Shown here: one piece after another, positions 55,930 to 64,000 of the stretch
How positions within the stretch are numbered: the stretch's first letter is position 1
How the letters are laid out: each line of letters opens with the position of its first letter
NCBI RefSeq assembly: GCF_001421505.1
Contig: NZ_LMKL01000001.1
Span: forward strand, 62,001-126,000
Length of the DNA: 64,000 nucleotides
Source of the DNA: Sphingomonas sp. Leaf17
GTDB taxonomy: Bacteria; Pseudomonadota; Alphaproteobacteria; Sphingomonadales; Sphingomonadaceae
Direction: 5' to 3'
Notes under the pieces: model-generated
The model's input: only the letters and a program-made list of their open reading frames with translations
What the model was told of the DNA's origin: nothing
Database searches by the model: none
Made by a program: the position numbers and the translations under genes

Positions 55930-56008
55930 CCGTCATTGCGAGCCCAGCGAAGCAATCCAGTGCGTCCTGCCGCGACCCTGGATTGCTTCGCTGCGCTCGC
56001 AATGACGG
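55930..56008. repeat. 31-base inverted repeat (CGTCATTGCGAG family)
   Basis: The arms 55930-55960 and 55978-56008 are reverse complements with about two mismatches; the outer ends are CCGTCATTGCGAG and CTCGCAATGACGG. The whole could form a very long hairpin. It is a typical proteobacterial intergenic repeat and contains no gene. Confidence 0.85.
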
Positions 56009-56103
56009 AAGAAGGGTTCAAGCGCAGCCCCGCAATCCCCCCACCACCGTTCGTTTCGAGCGACGTCGAGAAACCGCAAAGCCTAGCGCACGTCAGCCAT
56101 AGC

Positions 56104-56532
56104 TTATCGTAAACGCCAGAGCAAAAGGCTCATACCGATCAGGGCGACGATAACGGCAATGCATCCCCACAACGGTATGGGCTTCGAAAAGCGCTCGCCA
56201 TCCGGATCATGCTCCACCCAGAACGCATTTTGATGCGCTTCCACGGAAGCAACCAAAGTCGCCAAATCGGCATCACCTGACACAGGTTCGCCGACAGACC
56301 CCAGATACGACGACAAGAGCCGTTTAAGGTCGTTCGGCCGGGGGGACATCGCTGATGGCTCAATGACCACCAAATCGCCCCGCGCCACGATGTCATACAT
56401 CTCGCCCGCCGGACCGTAAGCTCTGGGATAAACGTTGTCTTGAATATCGACGGCCTCGAGATAGGTCTCGGCTACCTCAATCGACGGAAAAACAAGAAGG
56501 GGTTCATCCGCTTCCACAAACAGCATCGGCAT
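56104..56532 (-). CDS. Hypothetical protein with C-terminal membrane anchor
   Basis: A 142-residue protein of unknown function. The first ~110 residues look soluble and acidic (LLVFPSIEVAETYLEAVDIQ, YDIVARGDLVVIEPSAMS); the end has one membrane helix (LWGCIAVIVALIGMSLLLW) closed by a basic RLR, as in tail-anchored or C-in/N-out proteins. Base composition is visibly less GC-rich than the neighbours, which suggests later acquisition. It is flanked by the ctrA repeat and the amidohydrolase and shares no operon. Confidence 0.6.
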   Translation of the reverse strand: MPMLFVEADEPLLVFPSIEVAETYLEAVDIQDNVYPRAYGPAGEMYDIVARGDLVVIEPSAMSPRPNDLKRLLSSYLGSVGEPVSGDADLATLVASVEAHQNAFWVEHDPDGERFSKPIPLWGCIAVIVALIGMSLLLWRLR

Positions 56533-56579
56533 GATTCAAGCGTGTCAGGATCGGATGATCGCCGCAAGCGAGCTTGCCC

Positions 56580-58358
56580 CTATTTCCTTACCCACGCCTT
56601 CTGCCCGCCGATCCACGTCTCCTCGACCTTCGTCGCGCGCAGGTCGCTGGGTGAGGCCAGCGTCGGATCGCGGTCGACGATGATGAAGTCGGCAAGCTGC
56701 CCCGGGGCCAGCCGCCCGAACTGGTTCTCGGCAAACCCGGCATAGGCACCGCCGGTGGTGAACGCGGCCCAGGCCTGTTCGCGCGTCACGGCTTCCTCCG
56801 GCCGCCAGCCGCCGAACGGCTGACCGGCCGCGTCCATCCGCGTAAAGGCGGCGGCCCAGCCCGCGAACGGGTTGGGATCCTCGACCGGATAGTCCGACCC
56901 GAACGCCAGCGGCACGCCGTTCTTGAGCATCGTCGCCCAGGCATAGGCCCCGGTAAGCCGCACCGGACCCAGCCGCGCCTCGGCCATCGTCCGGTCCGAC
57001 GTGGCATGGGTCGGCTGCATCGACGCGATGGTGCCGTGCTTGGAAAAGCGCGGCAGGTCGGCGGGATCGACGATCTGCGCATGTTCGATCCGCCAGCGCC
57101 GGTCGCCCTTGTAGGTGCCCGACATCTCGTCGATCGCATCCAGCGCCTGTGCGTTCGCCTTGTCGCCGATCGCGTGGACCGCGACCTGATACTTGTCCAT
57201 CGACGCGCGGCTCATCAGGTTGCGGATCACGTCGTCGGACATGAAACCCGCGCCCGACTGGCCCGGCGCATCGCTGTAAGGCGCCTTCAGCCACGCGCCA
57301 CGCGACCCCAGCGCCCCGTCGCTGTACAGCTTCACGCCGACCAGCTTCAGCTTGTCGCCGTACAGCCACGGCGTCGGCCCGGTGCCGCCGATCGTCACCG
57401 TCGTGTCGACACCCGCGCCATAGCTCATGATCCGCACGCGCAGATTGCCCAGATCGCCGATCCGGCGATAGGTCATCCAGTCGTCCAGCGTCGTGCCCAT
57501 GTCAGCGGTGGCGGTGATGCCGTCTTCCAGCAGCATCAGCTGCGCCTTGAGAAACGCGGCGTTGCGGTCCTTGGCCAGCGGTTTCGGCACCGCCGCCTGC
57601 ACCAGGTTCATCGCCGAATCGACGAACACGCCCGACGGCTGCGCGCCAGCCTTCTCGATCCGCCCGCCCGCCGGGGCCACGCTCTTTGCCGTCACGCCGG
57701 CGATCCGCATCGCCTCGCTGTTGGCCCAAGCGGCATGGCCGTCGGCGCGTTGCAGCCAGACCGGCCGGTCCGGGACCGCGCGGTCCAGTTCGGCCGCGGT
57801 CGGGAAGCGCCCCAACCCCCACGCCTCCTGATTCCAGCCGCCGCCCATGATCCATTTCTTGTCCGGGTTCGCCGCCGCATAGGCCGCGATCCGCGCCAGC
57901 GCCTCGTCCAGCGACTTCGCCGCCGACAGGTCGAGTTCCAGCGCGCGGAACCCCAGATCCATGATGTGACCATGCGCATCGACGAAGCCGGGGATCAGCA
58001 CCCGCCCCTTCATGTCCGCCCGCCAGTCCAGTTTGTCCGGCCTTTTGTCCTTTGCGGACAACAGCCTGGTGACCTTGCCATCCAGGCTCATCAGCAGCCC
58101 GGTGAAGCGGACGACCTTCCCGTCCTTGTCCAGCGTGATGCCAGTGACGTTGTCGACCAGCGCATCGGCGAAGGCCGGGGTGGCGAGGAGGGATAGGGCG
58201 ACGAGGGAAGCCGTGATCCGCCAACTCTTTTCAGTTCCCCGGCGAAGGCCGGGGCCTAGGTGGGAACGGGATCGTGACGACAGACGGTCCTTCGTTGGCA
58301 ACGCGGACCCGGTTGGCCCCCGGCCTTCGCCGGGGTGGTAGATGACTGAGGAATCCAC
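56580..58358 (-). CDS. Exported amidohydrolase (YtcJ-like, Amidohydro_3)
   Basis: A metal-dependent hydrolase with the landmarks VLIPGFVDAHGHIMDLGFRA, KKWIMGGGWNQEAWGLGRFP, LVGVKLYSDGALGSRGAWLK, VAVHAIGDKANAQALDAID, WRIEHAQIVDP and VPLAFGSDYPVEDPNPFAG. A hydrophobic signal-peptide core (ITASLVALSLLATPAFA) lies about 47 residues after the nearest usable GTG starts (58358, 58364), and those 47 residues are encoded by a palindromic repeat. No ATG, GTG or TTG lies just before the signal core. The domain is certain; the start is not. Substrate unknown. Confidence 0.8.
   Translation of the reverse strand: MDSSVIYHPGEGRGPTGSALPTKDRLSSRSRSHLGPGLRRGTEKSWRITASLVALSLLATPAFADALVDNVTGITLDKDGKVVRFTGLLMSLDGKVTRLLSAKDKRPDKLDWRADMKGRVLIPGFVDAHGHIMDLGFRALELDLSAAKSLDEALARIAAYAAANPDKKWIMGGGWNQEAWGLGRFPTAAELDRAVPDRPVWLQRADGHAAWANSEAMRIAGVTAKSVAPAGGRIEKAGAQPSGVFVDSAMNLVQAAVPKPLAKDRNAAFLKAQLMLLEDGITATADMGTTLDDWMTYRRIGDLGNLRVRIMSYGAGVDTTVTIGGTGPTPWLYGDKLKLVGVKLYSDGALGSRGAWLKAPYSDAPGQSGAGFMSDDVIRNLMSRASMDKYQVAVHAIGDKANAQALDAIDEMSGTYKGDRRWRIEHAQIVDPADLPRFSKHGTIASMQPTHATSDRTMAEARLGPVRLTGAYAWATMLKNGVPLAFGSDYPVEDPNPFAGWAAAFTRMDAAGQPFGGWRPEEAVTREQAWAAFTTGGAYAGFAENQFGRLAPGQLADFIIVDRDPTLASPSDLRATKVEETWIGGQKAWVRK
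58235..58338. repeat. Palindromic repeat at the amidohydrolase start
   Basis: The left end TTCCCCGGCGAAGGCCGGGG (58235-58254) and the right end CCCCCGGCCTTCGCCGGGG (58317-58335) are reverse complements of the same family as the repeats at 34.7 and 52.4 kb. The element stays open in the reading frame of the amidohydrolase, giving residues like YHPGEGRGPTGSALP before the signal peptide. Confidence 0.8.
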
Positions 58359-58369
58359 ACGCACACCCT

Positions 58370-59236
58370 TCACTTCGGCAACCTCCGCACCAGCGCGCTC
58401 GTATCCTGCCGCGCGCCACCCATCGCCTGCACCTCGGCATAGAAGCCGTCGACCAGCGCCGTCACCGGCAGGTCCGCGCCGATGCGCGCGCCCTCGTCCA
58501 GCGCCAGCCCCAGATCCTTGCGCATCCAGTCCACGGCAAACCCGAAATCGAACTCGTCGCGGGCCATCGTCGGCCAGCGATTGACCATCTGCCAGCTTTG
58601 CGCAGCACCACCCGAAATCGCCTCCAGCACCCGATCCAGGTCGAGGTCGCTCTTCTGCGCGAATCGCAACGCCTCGGCCACGCCCTGCACCACGCCGGCG
58701 ATCGCGATCTGGTTGCACATCTTGGTCTGCTGGCCGGCGCCGGCCGCACCGACATGGACGATGCGCGCGGCATAGGCCTGCATCAGCGGCGTCGCGGCCG
58801 CCATCGCGTCAGCGGACCCGCCGCACATGATGGACAGCGCGCCCTTTTCGGCTCCCGCCTGCCCGCCCGACACCGGCGCGTCGATGACCAGCAGGTCGCG
58901 CGCCGCACCCTCCTCGGCCAGCCGCCGGGCAATGGCCGCCGACACGGTCGTATGGTCCGCGAACAGCGCCCCCGCCCGCATCACCGTGAACGCGCCGTCC
59001 GGCCCCAGCGCCACCGCCGCCAGGTCATCGTCATTGCCGACACAGGTGAACACCGCATCGCATCCCGCCGCTGCCTGTGCCGGGGTATTCGCGACCGCGC
59101 CGCCATATTTGTCCGCCCACGCTGCCGCCTTGGCGCGCGTGCGGTTATAGACGGTGACGTCATGTCCGGCGGCGGCAAGATGCCCCGCCATCGGCGCGCC
59201 CATGACGCCGGTCCCGATGAATGCAAGTTTGGCCAT
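58370..59236 (-). CDS. Beta-hydroxyacid dehydrogenase (HIBADH family)
   Basis: A 288-residue NAD(P)-dependent oxidoreductase of the 3-hydroxyisobutyrate dehydrogenase / tartronate semialdehyde reductase family. [20 protein letters not shown] is the Rossmann start, [20 protein letters not shown] is the substrate-binding signature, and [20 protein letters not shown] carries the catalytic Lys. The exact hydroxyacid is not clear. The amidohydrolase on the same strand starts within 12 bases downstream; threonine ammonia-lyase is divergent. Confidence 0.92.
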   Translation of the reverse strand: MAKLAFIGTGVMGAPMAGHLAAAGHDVTVYNRTRAKAAAWADKYGGAVANTPAQAAAGCDAVFTCVGNDDDLAAVALGPDGAFTVMRAGALFADHTTVSAAIARRLAEEGAARDLLVIDAPVSGGQAGAEKGALSIMCGGSADAMAAATPLMQAYAARIVHVGAAGAGQQTKMCNQIAIAGVVQGVAEALRFAQKSDLDLDRVLEAISGGAAQSWQMVNRWPTMARDEFDFGFAVDWMRKDLGLALDEGARIGADLPVTALVDGFYAEVQAMGGARQDTSALVRRLPK

Positions 59237-59295
59237 GGACCCAGCGCATAAGCCGTGTTCCCCCGCCGCGCCAGATGGTCTAGTCCCTCGCCGTC

Positions 59296-60540
59296 ATGGC
59301 AACCCTATCCGCCGAACCGGCCGCAACCCTTCCCGTCACCATCGCCGACGTACAGGCCGCGCACGCGCGCATTCGCGACTCGATCGTGCGGACGCCGACG
59401 CTCATCAGCCGCACCCTGTCGCAGATGACCGGTGCGACCGTGTATCTGAAGTTCGAGAATCTCCAGTTCACCGCCGCCTACAAGGAACGCGGCGCGCTCA
59501 ACACATTGCTGCAACTGTCGGACGAAGCGCGGGCGAAGGGCGTCATCGCCGCGTCGGCCGGCAACCATGCGCAGGGTCTGGCCTATCACGCGCACCGGCT
59601 CGGCGTGCCCGCGACCATCGTCATGCCGCGCAACACTCCGACCGTGAAGGTCACCCAGACCGAGGGCCATCACGCCAAGGTCGTGCTGCACGGCGAAACC
59701 TTCGACGAGGCCTATGCCCATGCCCGCGTGCTGGAGGCGGAGTGCGGCTTCACCTTCGTCCACCCGTTCGACGACGTGCGCGTCATCGCCGGGCAAGGCA
59801 CGACCGCGGTCGAAATGCTGGAGGACGTGCCGGCGATCGACACGCTCATCACCCCGATCGGCGGCGGCGGGCTGATTTCGGGCATGGGCGTCGTTGCGCG
59901 CGCGGCCGACCACCCCATCGAGGTGATCGGGGTCGAGGCCGAGCTGTTCCCGTCGATGTTCAACCGGATCAACGGCACCGACCTGCCGTGCGCCGGCGAT
60001 ACGCTGGCCGAGGGGATCGCGGTCAAGGAACCGGGCGGCATCACCTCGTCCATGGTATCCGAACTGGTCGACGACATCCTGCTGGTGTCCGAACGCAGCC
60101 TGGAGGAAGCGGTCAGCCTGCTGCTCCAGATCGAAAAGACCGTGGTCGAGGGGGCCGGGGCCGCCGGCCTCGCCGCGCTGCTCGCCAACCCCAAGCGGTT
60201 CGAGGGGCGGACCGTGGGCATCGTCCTGTGCGGCGGCAACATCGACACGCGGCTGCTCGCCAACGTCCTGCTGCGCGATCTCGCCCGATCCGGCCGGCTG
60301 GCGCGTTTGCGCATCCGGCTTCAGGATCAGCCGGGCGCGCTCTACAACATCGCCCGCATCTTCGACGAACAGCGCGTCAACATCATCGAAATCTATCACC
60401 AGCGCGTCTTCACGACGCTCCCCGCCAAGGGCCTCATCACCGACATCGAGTGCGAGGCGCGGGATCGCGCCCATCTGGAGCGGCTGGTGCTGGCGATCCG
60501 CGCCGGGGGGTACGAGGTCAGCACGGTCGAACTGGCCTGA
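59296..60540 (+). CDS. Threonine ammonia-lyase with ACT domain
   Basis: A 414-residue PLP enzyme that deaminates threonine to 2-oxobutyrate. The PLP Lys is in [17 protein letters not shown], the phosphate loop in [20 protein letters not shown], and [19 protein letters not shown] is also typical. A C-terminal ACT domain (about 335-414: [20 protein letters not shown]) suggests feedback control by an amino acid. The size fits the 400-residue TdcB/biodegradative or ilvA-single-ACT type rather than the longer E. coli IlvA. It may feed isoleucine synthesis or catabolism. Confidence 0.93.
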   Translation: MATLSAEPAATLPVTIADVQAAHARIRDSIVRTPTLISRTLSQMTGATVYLKFENLQFTAAYKERGALNTLLQLSDEARAKGVIAASAGNHAQGLAYHAHRLGVPATIVMPRNTPTVKVTQTEGHHAKVVLHGETFDEAYAHARVLEAECGFTFVHPFDDVRVIAGQGTTAVEMLEDVPAIDTLITPIGGGGLISGMGVVARAADHPIEVIGVEAELFPSMFNRINGTDLPCAGDTLAEGIAVKEPGGITSSMVSELVDDILLVSERSLEEAVSLLLQIEKTVVEGAGAAGLAALLANPKRFEGRTVGIVLCGGNIDTRLLANVLLRDLARSGRLARLRIRLQDQPGALYNIARIFDEQRVNIIEIYHQRVFTTLPAKGLITDIECEARDRAHLERLVLAIRAGGYEVSTVELA

Positions 60541-60698
60541 TCCACCCCGACGGCGGCGGTGCGTCCCGGACCTGGACGACGACCGCCGCCGGGTTAACCC
60601 ATTTTGATGGTAAAGCCGCTTTGCACGCCGGCCCGCACTGTCCATATACGATGTCCGGGTCGGCTGTTCGTCCCCAACAGGATCGAGGACAACCCCCG

Positions 60699-61490
60699 GT
60701 GACCGCGCCCTTTCGTTTCCCGCGCTTCTTCGTCACCAGCCCGTCACCGTGCCCCTATCTGCCGGGTCGCGAGGAGCGCAAGGTCTTCACCGAACTCACC
60801 GGACAGCACGCCATCGAGCTGAACGACGCGCTCGGCCGCATCGGTTTCCGCCGCAGCCAGGGCGTCGCCTATCGCCCGAACTGTTCGGGTTGCACCGCCT
60901 GCGTCTCGGTCCGCGTCGTCACCCATGAATTCGTCCCCAACGCGACGCAGCGCAAGCTGCTGCGGCGTCACGGCGACCTGACCGTCTCCGCCTGCCGCGC
61001 CTGGGCGACCGACGAGCAGTATCAGCTGCTGCGCCGCTACCTCGCGCTGCGTCATCCCGGCGGCGGCATGGCCGGCATGGACGAGGAGGATTATGCCGAC
61101 ATGGTCGAGCATTCCCCCGTCAATTCGATGATACTCGAATACCGCGAACCCTCGATCGGCGGCGCGCGCGGGAAACTGGTCGGGGCCTGCCTGACCGACC
61201 GTCAGGCCGACGGCCTGTCGATGATCTACAGCTTCTTCGCCGCCGAGGGCGACACCCGGCCGGGCCTCGGCAACTTCATCATCATGGACCACATCCTGCG
61301 CGCCCGCGACGCCGGGCTACCCTATGTCTATCTCGGCTATTGGGTAAAAGGATCGGCGCGCATGGCCTACAAGGTGCGGTATCGCCCGATTGAAGTCCTC
61401 GGCCCGACCGGCTGGAAACTGCTGGTCGACGAAAACGCCCCCAGCGCGCCGCCGGCGGTCGCAGGATTGGCGATGCCGCAGCCGGCGTAG
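60699..61490 (+). CDS. bpt: Aspartate/glutamate aminoacyltransferase (Bpt, Ate1-like)
   Basis: Bpt proteins put leucine (or arginine in the related Ate1) from a charged tRNA on proteins with acidic N-termini, marking them for ClpAP through ClpS. The 263-residue product has [40 protein letters not shown] with the Cys cluster, and [20 protein letters not shown] followed by [23 protein letters not shown] 60699 has GAGGA 9 bases upstream; ATG 60651 is in frame without a site. Confidence 0.92.
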   Translation: MTAPFRFPRFFVTSPSPCPYLPGREERKVFTELTGQHAIELNDALGRIGFRRSQGVAYRPNCSGCTACVSVRVVTHEFVPNATQRKLLRRHGDLTVSACRAWATDEQYQLLRRYLALRHPGGGMAGMDEEDYADMVEHSPVNSMILEYREPSIGGARGKLVGACLTDRQADGLSMIYSFFAAEGDTRPGLGNFIIMDHILRARDAGLPYVYLGYWVKGSARMAYKVRYRPIEVLGPTGWKLLVDENAPSAPPAVAGLAMPQPA

Positions 61491-61514
61491 GCGGCGGTGG
61501 GCCAGGATGGCCTG

Positions 61515-62430
61515 AGAGCCCGACTCATAATTCGAGTTTAGCGATGCGGCGTGTCATGCGCCTGATCGAAGCGATGATGAGCCATGCTTCTGCGGAGGCA
61601 ATGGACGCCTCCCAGTCCTTGGCGAGACGTCGGCAACGGTTGAGCCATGCGATGGTGCGCTCGACGACCCAGCGCCGGGGCAGGACGACGAAGCGGTGGG
61701 CATCGGAACGCCGGACGATCTCGATGACGAGGCGGTCGATATGCGCGATGGCGGTGGCCAGTTTCTGCCCGGCATAGCCGCCATCGGCGAAGCAGCGGCT
61801 CAGGGACGGATAGGCATCGCGACAGCGTTCGATGAGGTCCGGTGCGCCGTCGCGGTCTTGGATGTCAGCGGAGAGCACCAGTCCGTCGAGGAGGTTGCCG
61901 GCCGTGTCGGTCGCAATGTGGCGCTTGCGGCCCTTGATCTTCTTGCCGGCGTCATAGCCGCGCGGCCCACCCGCTTCGGTGGTCTTGACCGACTGGCTGT
62001 CGATGATGCCCGCGGTCGGTTCTGCCTCGCGCCCTTCGGCAACCCGTACTCCGGCCACCAGTACCGCGTTGATCGCATCGAGCAGGCCGCTGTCGCGCAT
62101 CCGGTAGAAATGGTACTGCACGGTGGTGAACGGGGGAAAGTCCCGAGGCAGTTGTGCCCACTGGCATCCCGTCGCGGCAAGGTACTGGATCGCGTTCCAC
62201 AGATCCCGTGCCCGGTGCAGGCGCGGGCGGCCCACCCTGGTCGTGCGGGCCAGCAGCGGCGCGATGATCGCCCATTCCCGGTCGGTGCAGTCGCTTGTGT
62301 AACGCAGCCTTCTTCTGTCATGCTCGCGACGAGCGGTTTCGGTCCAGCCCATGTGCTCTCCAAGGTGTTCGCAAACCCCGGTGAATCACAACTGACTGAA
62401 ATCGCTCAACCTAATTTTCGGTCGGGCTCT
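61515..62430 (-). mobile_element. IS5-family insertion sequence
   Basis: About 916 bases bounded by imperfect inverted repeats: AGAGCCCGACTCATAATT at the left (61515-61532) against AGAGCCCGACCGAAAATT (minus strand from 62430) at the right. One transposase gene fills the element. The flanking bases (TGA or CTG left, TTA or TAG right) do not give a clean target duplication. It lies between bpt and a low-GC stretch. Confidence 0.85.
61525..62352 (-). CDS. IS5 family transposase
   Basis: A 275-residue DDE transposase in one uninterrupted frame. The N-terminal region has CTDREWAIIAPLLARTTRVG and YLAATGCQWAQLPRDFPPFT; the first catalytic Asp is in GIIDSQSVKTTEAGG, the second in CFADGGYAGQKLATA, and the Glu in RRWVVERTIAWLNRCRRLAK, the usual DDE signature. 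HIATDTAGNLLDGLVLSADI is also typical of the IS1031/IS427-like group. It looks intact and may still be active. Confidence 0.93.
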   Translation of the reverse strand: MGWTETARREHDRRRLRYTSDCTDREWAIIAPLLARTTRVGRPRLHRARDLWNAIQYLAATGCQWAQLPRDFPPFTTVQYHFYRMRDSGLLDAINAVLVAGVRVAEGREAEPTAGIIDSQSVKTTEAGGPRGYDAGKKIKGRKRHIATDTAGNLLDGLVLSADIQDRDGAPDLIERCRDAYPSLSRCFADGGYAGQKLATAIAHIDRLVIEIVRRSDAHRFVVLPRRWVVERTIAWLNRCRRLAKDWEASIASAEAWLIIASIRRMTRRIAKLEL

Positions 62431-62588
62431 TAGCACACGACCGTGATTGCTCTTCTGACCGATCAAGACTACAATTTCTAAAAACTTAATGACCAAAGGC
62501 GACTCCTGCCGGCAGTTTTTGAGCGAAAAAGCGGGCCGTCGGTCAGCGACCACTATCGGACGTTCTCTGCACAGCCTATGAAGATCTG

Positions 62589-62864
62589 ATGAGCGACGGC
62601 ACACGTCTAAAAATGGTCCAAGTTGTGCTGCGATGGGCTTGGGACCCTATTCAAATCGCGAGCGCCGACGAAGCGTCCGACGAATACGATATGTATGCTC
62701 CTAGGGTGCTCGAATTGCTTGATCAGGGCGCTCCGAATGAGCGCATTGCCGATTATCTGACGAGTGTCGTTCGAGACCGAATGGAACTTCCCGTCAGACG
62801 AGAGCGGGACGAAGACATTTCCTCGATGCTGCAAGAACTAAGCAAATTGGTTAGAAGCGGCTAA
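62589..62864 (+). CDS. Hypothetical protein (91 aa) in low-GC patch
   Basis: A 91-residue acidic, probably helical protein (VVLRWAWDPIQIASADEASD, YAPRVLELLDQGAPNERIADYL, RDEDISSMLQELSKLVRSG). No signal, membrane helix or known motif is seen. It lies just outside the IS5 element in DNA clearly less GC-rich than the rest, so it is probably foreign. Size and acidity would suit an immunity or antitoxin-like protein, but no toxin gene is visible and this is only a suggestion. Confidence 0.55.
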   Translation: MSDGTRLKMVQVVLRWAWDPIQIASADEASDEYDMYAPRVLELLDQGAPNERIADYLTSVVRDRMELPVRRERDEDISSMLQELSKLVRSG

Positions 62865-62960
62865 CGTCCGCTCTCCTCCATTAGGGCTGATACAGGCTTT
62901 GCGTTCTGGACGATGCCAAAACGTATGCTGGGTCGCGGTAGCGGACATAGTTGCCATAAA

Positions 62961-62984
62961 GTCCGGCAGTCCGGCAGTCCGGCA
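62961..62984. repeat. Three tandem copies of GTCCGGCA
   Basis: The octamer GTCCGGCA is repeated exactly three times head to tail (62961-62968, 62969-62976, 62977-62984). It lies between the 91-residue gene and the end of the transglutaminase-like gene and may be a slippage-prone site. Confidence 0.9.
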
Positions 62985-63013
62985 TCGCGAGCATCCACCC
63001 TACCCGGCCCCCG

Positions 63014-63820
63014 CTATTCCTCCCGCGTCACCACGACATCCACGTCCAGTGCCTCGCCACCGTCGCCCAGCCGCGACCCTGCCACCGGAGCGGCGCCCAT
63101 CGCGTCGAGCGCGACCGCGACGCGGACATAGCCTTCTTCCGGGCACACCCCGGCACACGGGTCGAAACCGATCCAGCCGATGCCGTCGACATAGGCCTCC
63201 GCCCAGCCATGCGGCGTCGGGCGGTGGGTGCCGTCGAACACCGCCGCGCAATAGCCCGAGACATAGCGCGCCGGCACGCCCAGCGACCGCGCAGCCACGA
63301 CGAACATCTGCGCCATGTCGCGCGGCGTGGCGGACCGGCGACCGAACGCTTCGCCTGCGCTGAGGCCAACCAGAGGCCGCCCACGGTCGACTGCGAACCG
63401 GGCGTGCAGCGCGCGATTGATCGCGTGCAGCGCGCTGAGCGGCGTCACCCCGGCGGACAGGTCGCCGGCAAACCTGGCGATCGCTACATCCGCCTCGGTC
63501 GCCGGCGTCGCGCGCAGGAACAGCAGCGGCGGCAGCGTTTCCGGCACGCCGTGCAGCACGCCGTCGGAATGGCTGGTCAGCACTTCGCCGGTGACGGTGA
63601 TCTCGATCCCGTCGAGCGGCCCCTCGGCATACAGCATCGTGATCGCGTTGCCGAAGCCGTCGCGCCCATCGCGCAGGCGCACGTCGCAATCGACGTCGAT
63701 CCGCCACGACGCGACCGTCTGGTCATGGCTGTTTTCCGGCGTCATCCGCATCATCTGAACAAGGCGACCCTGCGGTGCCGAAAAGCGATAGATCGTGTGA
63801 TGCTCGACCGACAGCCGCAT
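63014..63820 (-). CDS. Transglutaminase-like family protein lacking the usual Cys
   Basis: A 268-residue protein of the bacterial transglutaminase-like family, with an N-terminal beta region (VEHHTIYRFSAPQGRLVQMM) and a core domain ending YVDGIGWIGFDPCAG, where PHGWAEAYV gives the His and GFDP the Asp of the triad. Where the family has the catalytic Cys (CxDxAH-like), this protein reads SATPRDMAQMFVVAARSLGV, so the Cys is replaced near residue 166. It overlaps the stop of an alpha-E domain gene (TGATG), a common partner. Confidence 0.85.
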   Translation of the reverse strand: MRLSVEHHTIYRFSAPQGRLVQMMRMTPENSHDQTVASWRIDVDCDVRLRDGRDGFGNAITMLYAEGPLDGIEITVTGEVLTSHSDGVLHGVPETLPPLLFLRATPATEADVAIARFAGDLSAGVTPLSALHAINRALHARFAVDRGRPLVGLSAGEAFGRRSATPRDMAQMFVVAARSLGVPARYVSGYCAAVFDGTHRPTPHGWAEAYVDGIGWIGFDPCAGVCPEEGYVRVAVALDAMGAAPVAGSRLGDGGEALDVDVVVTREE

Positions 63821-64000
63821 CAGTTGAACTTGAACTGACGGCCGATCGCCGCGTGGAGCAGATCGTTCTCGGCAATGAACGCCTGGAGATGTTGATGCAG
63901 GCCGGACACGATGACCGCGCTCGACCGTGTCTTGGCCACGCGGGCGGCACGCACTCGCGCCATCCGGTCCGCCTCGCCGTGCAGGCCGGTCCGCTTGGCC
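63820..64000 (-). CDS. Alpha-E domain protein, C-terminal end (partial)
   Basis: The frame runs in from beyond the right edge and ends at 63820, giving about 59 residues: basic helices (ARVRAARVAKTRSSAVIVSG) and the tail LHQHLQAFIAENDLLHAAIG followed by RQFKFN. The tail pattern and its place directly before a transglutaminase-like gene fit the alpha-E family, small helical proteins usually found with that gene and an ATP-grasp gene. Only the end is seen, so the call leans on context. Confidence 0.6.
   Translation of the reverse strand, partial: AKRTGLHGEADRMARVRAARVAKTRSSAVIVSGLHQHLQAFIAENDLLHAAIGRQFKFN

Noticed and set aside
61511-62435. Target-site duplication of the IS5 element
   Set aside because: The flanks (CTGA left, TTAG or TAGC right) do not match in any register tried, so no duplication is claimed.
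62386-62604. A 72-codon minus-strand frame spanning the IS right end
   Set aside because: It crosses the element boundary, has no ribosome-binding site and shows no known motif; part of it may be a remnant but that cannot be supported.
62961-62984. Tandem octamers as a CRISPR array
   Set aside because: The copies are contiguous, with no spacers, and there are no cas genes in the window.

Overview
The window is a GC-rich, tightly packed chromosomal segment of an alphaproteobacterium, most likely a sphingomonad (Sphingomonas or a close relative). The grounds are: many ATGA/GTGA stop-start overlaps, a CtrA master regulator behind a TTAA-N7-TTAA box, CobS/CobT next to a J-domain protein and BolA, a short-form HisG, a K+-independent proton pyrophosphatase, Caulobacter-like xylose (Weimberg) genes, and dispersed GC-rich palindromic intergenic repeats. 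There is no CRISPR array, prophage or plasmid module; the only recognised mobile element is one IS5-family insertion near the right end.

Region 1 (1-12.4 kb) is one flagellar block on the + strand: fliF (3' end), fliG, H, I, J, K, L, M, N, O, P, Q, R, flhB, fliD, fliS. It encodes the MS-ring/C-ring switch, the export ATPase and its partners, the export gate, hook-length control, filament cap and flagellin chaperone. fliD-fliS seem to have their own sigma-28-like promoter, and FliM lacks the usual CheY-binding N-terminus.

Region 2 (12.4-15.6 kb, - strand) is an iron module: a PiuC-type hydroxylase and a TonB-dependent siderophore receptor behind a Fur-like site. Region 3 (15.6-24.1 kb) holds a ribbon-helix-helix protein, CobT, CobS, an HxlR regulator with a DUF1428 partner, a J-domain protein divergent from BolA, then GST, Nudix, pirin and epoxide-hydrolase-like genes.

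Region 4 (24.2-34.6 kb) is housekeeping: hisG-hisD-nusB-thiL, hppA, a secreted S9 peptidase, infA-maf-RNase E/G-yacG, tRNA-Phe(GAA) and a small protein. Region 5 (34.8-41.1 kb) is a glycan locus: a GT2 enzyme divergent from a GT-C-type membrane protein, a DegT aminotransferase fused to a two-dinucleotide-fold flavoprotein, and a translationally coupled GT2. This fusion is the most unusual protein in the window. Two unrelated-looking L,D-transpeptidases follow, divergently arranged.

Region 6 (42.8-52.3 kb) has the coupled otsB-GH15-otsA trehalose operon, a BASS-type transporter, xylX-xylB behind a LacI-type operator, and a periplasmic GH3 exo-glucanase. Region 7 (52.6-64 kb) has WrbA, a second pirin, a LysR regulator, ctrA, an amidohydrolase whose N-terminus runs through a repeat, a beta-hydroxyacid dehydrogenase, threonine ammonia-lyase, an aminoacyl-tRNA-protein transferase, the IS5 element in a low-GC patch, and a transglutaminase-like/alpha-E pair running off the right edge.
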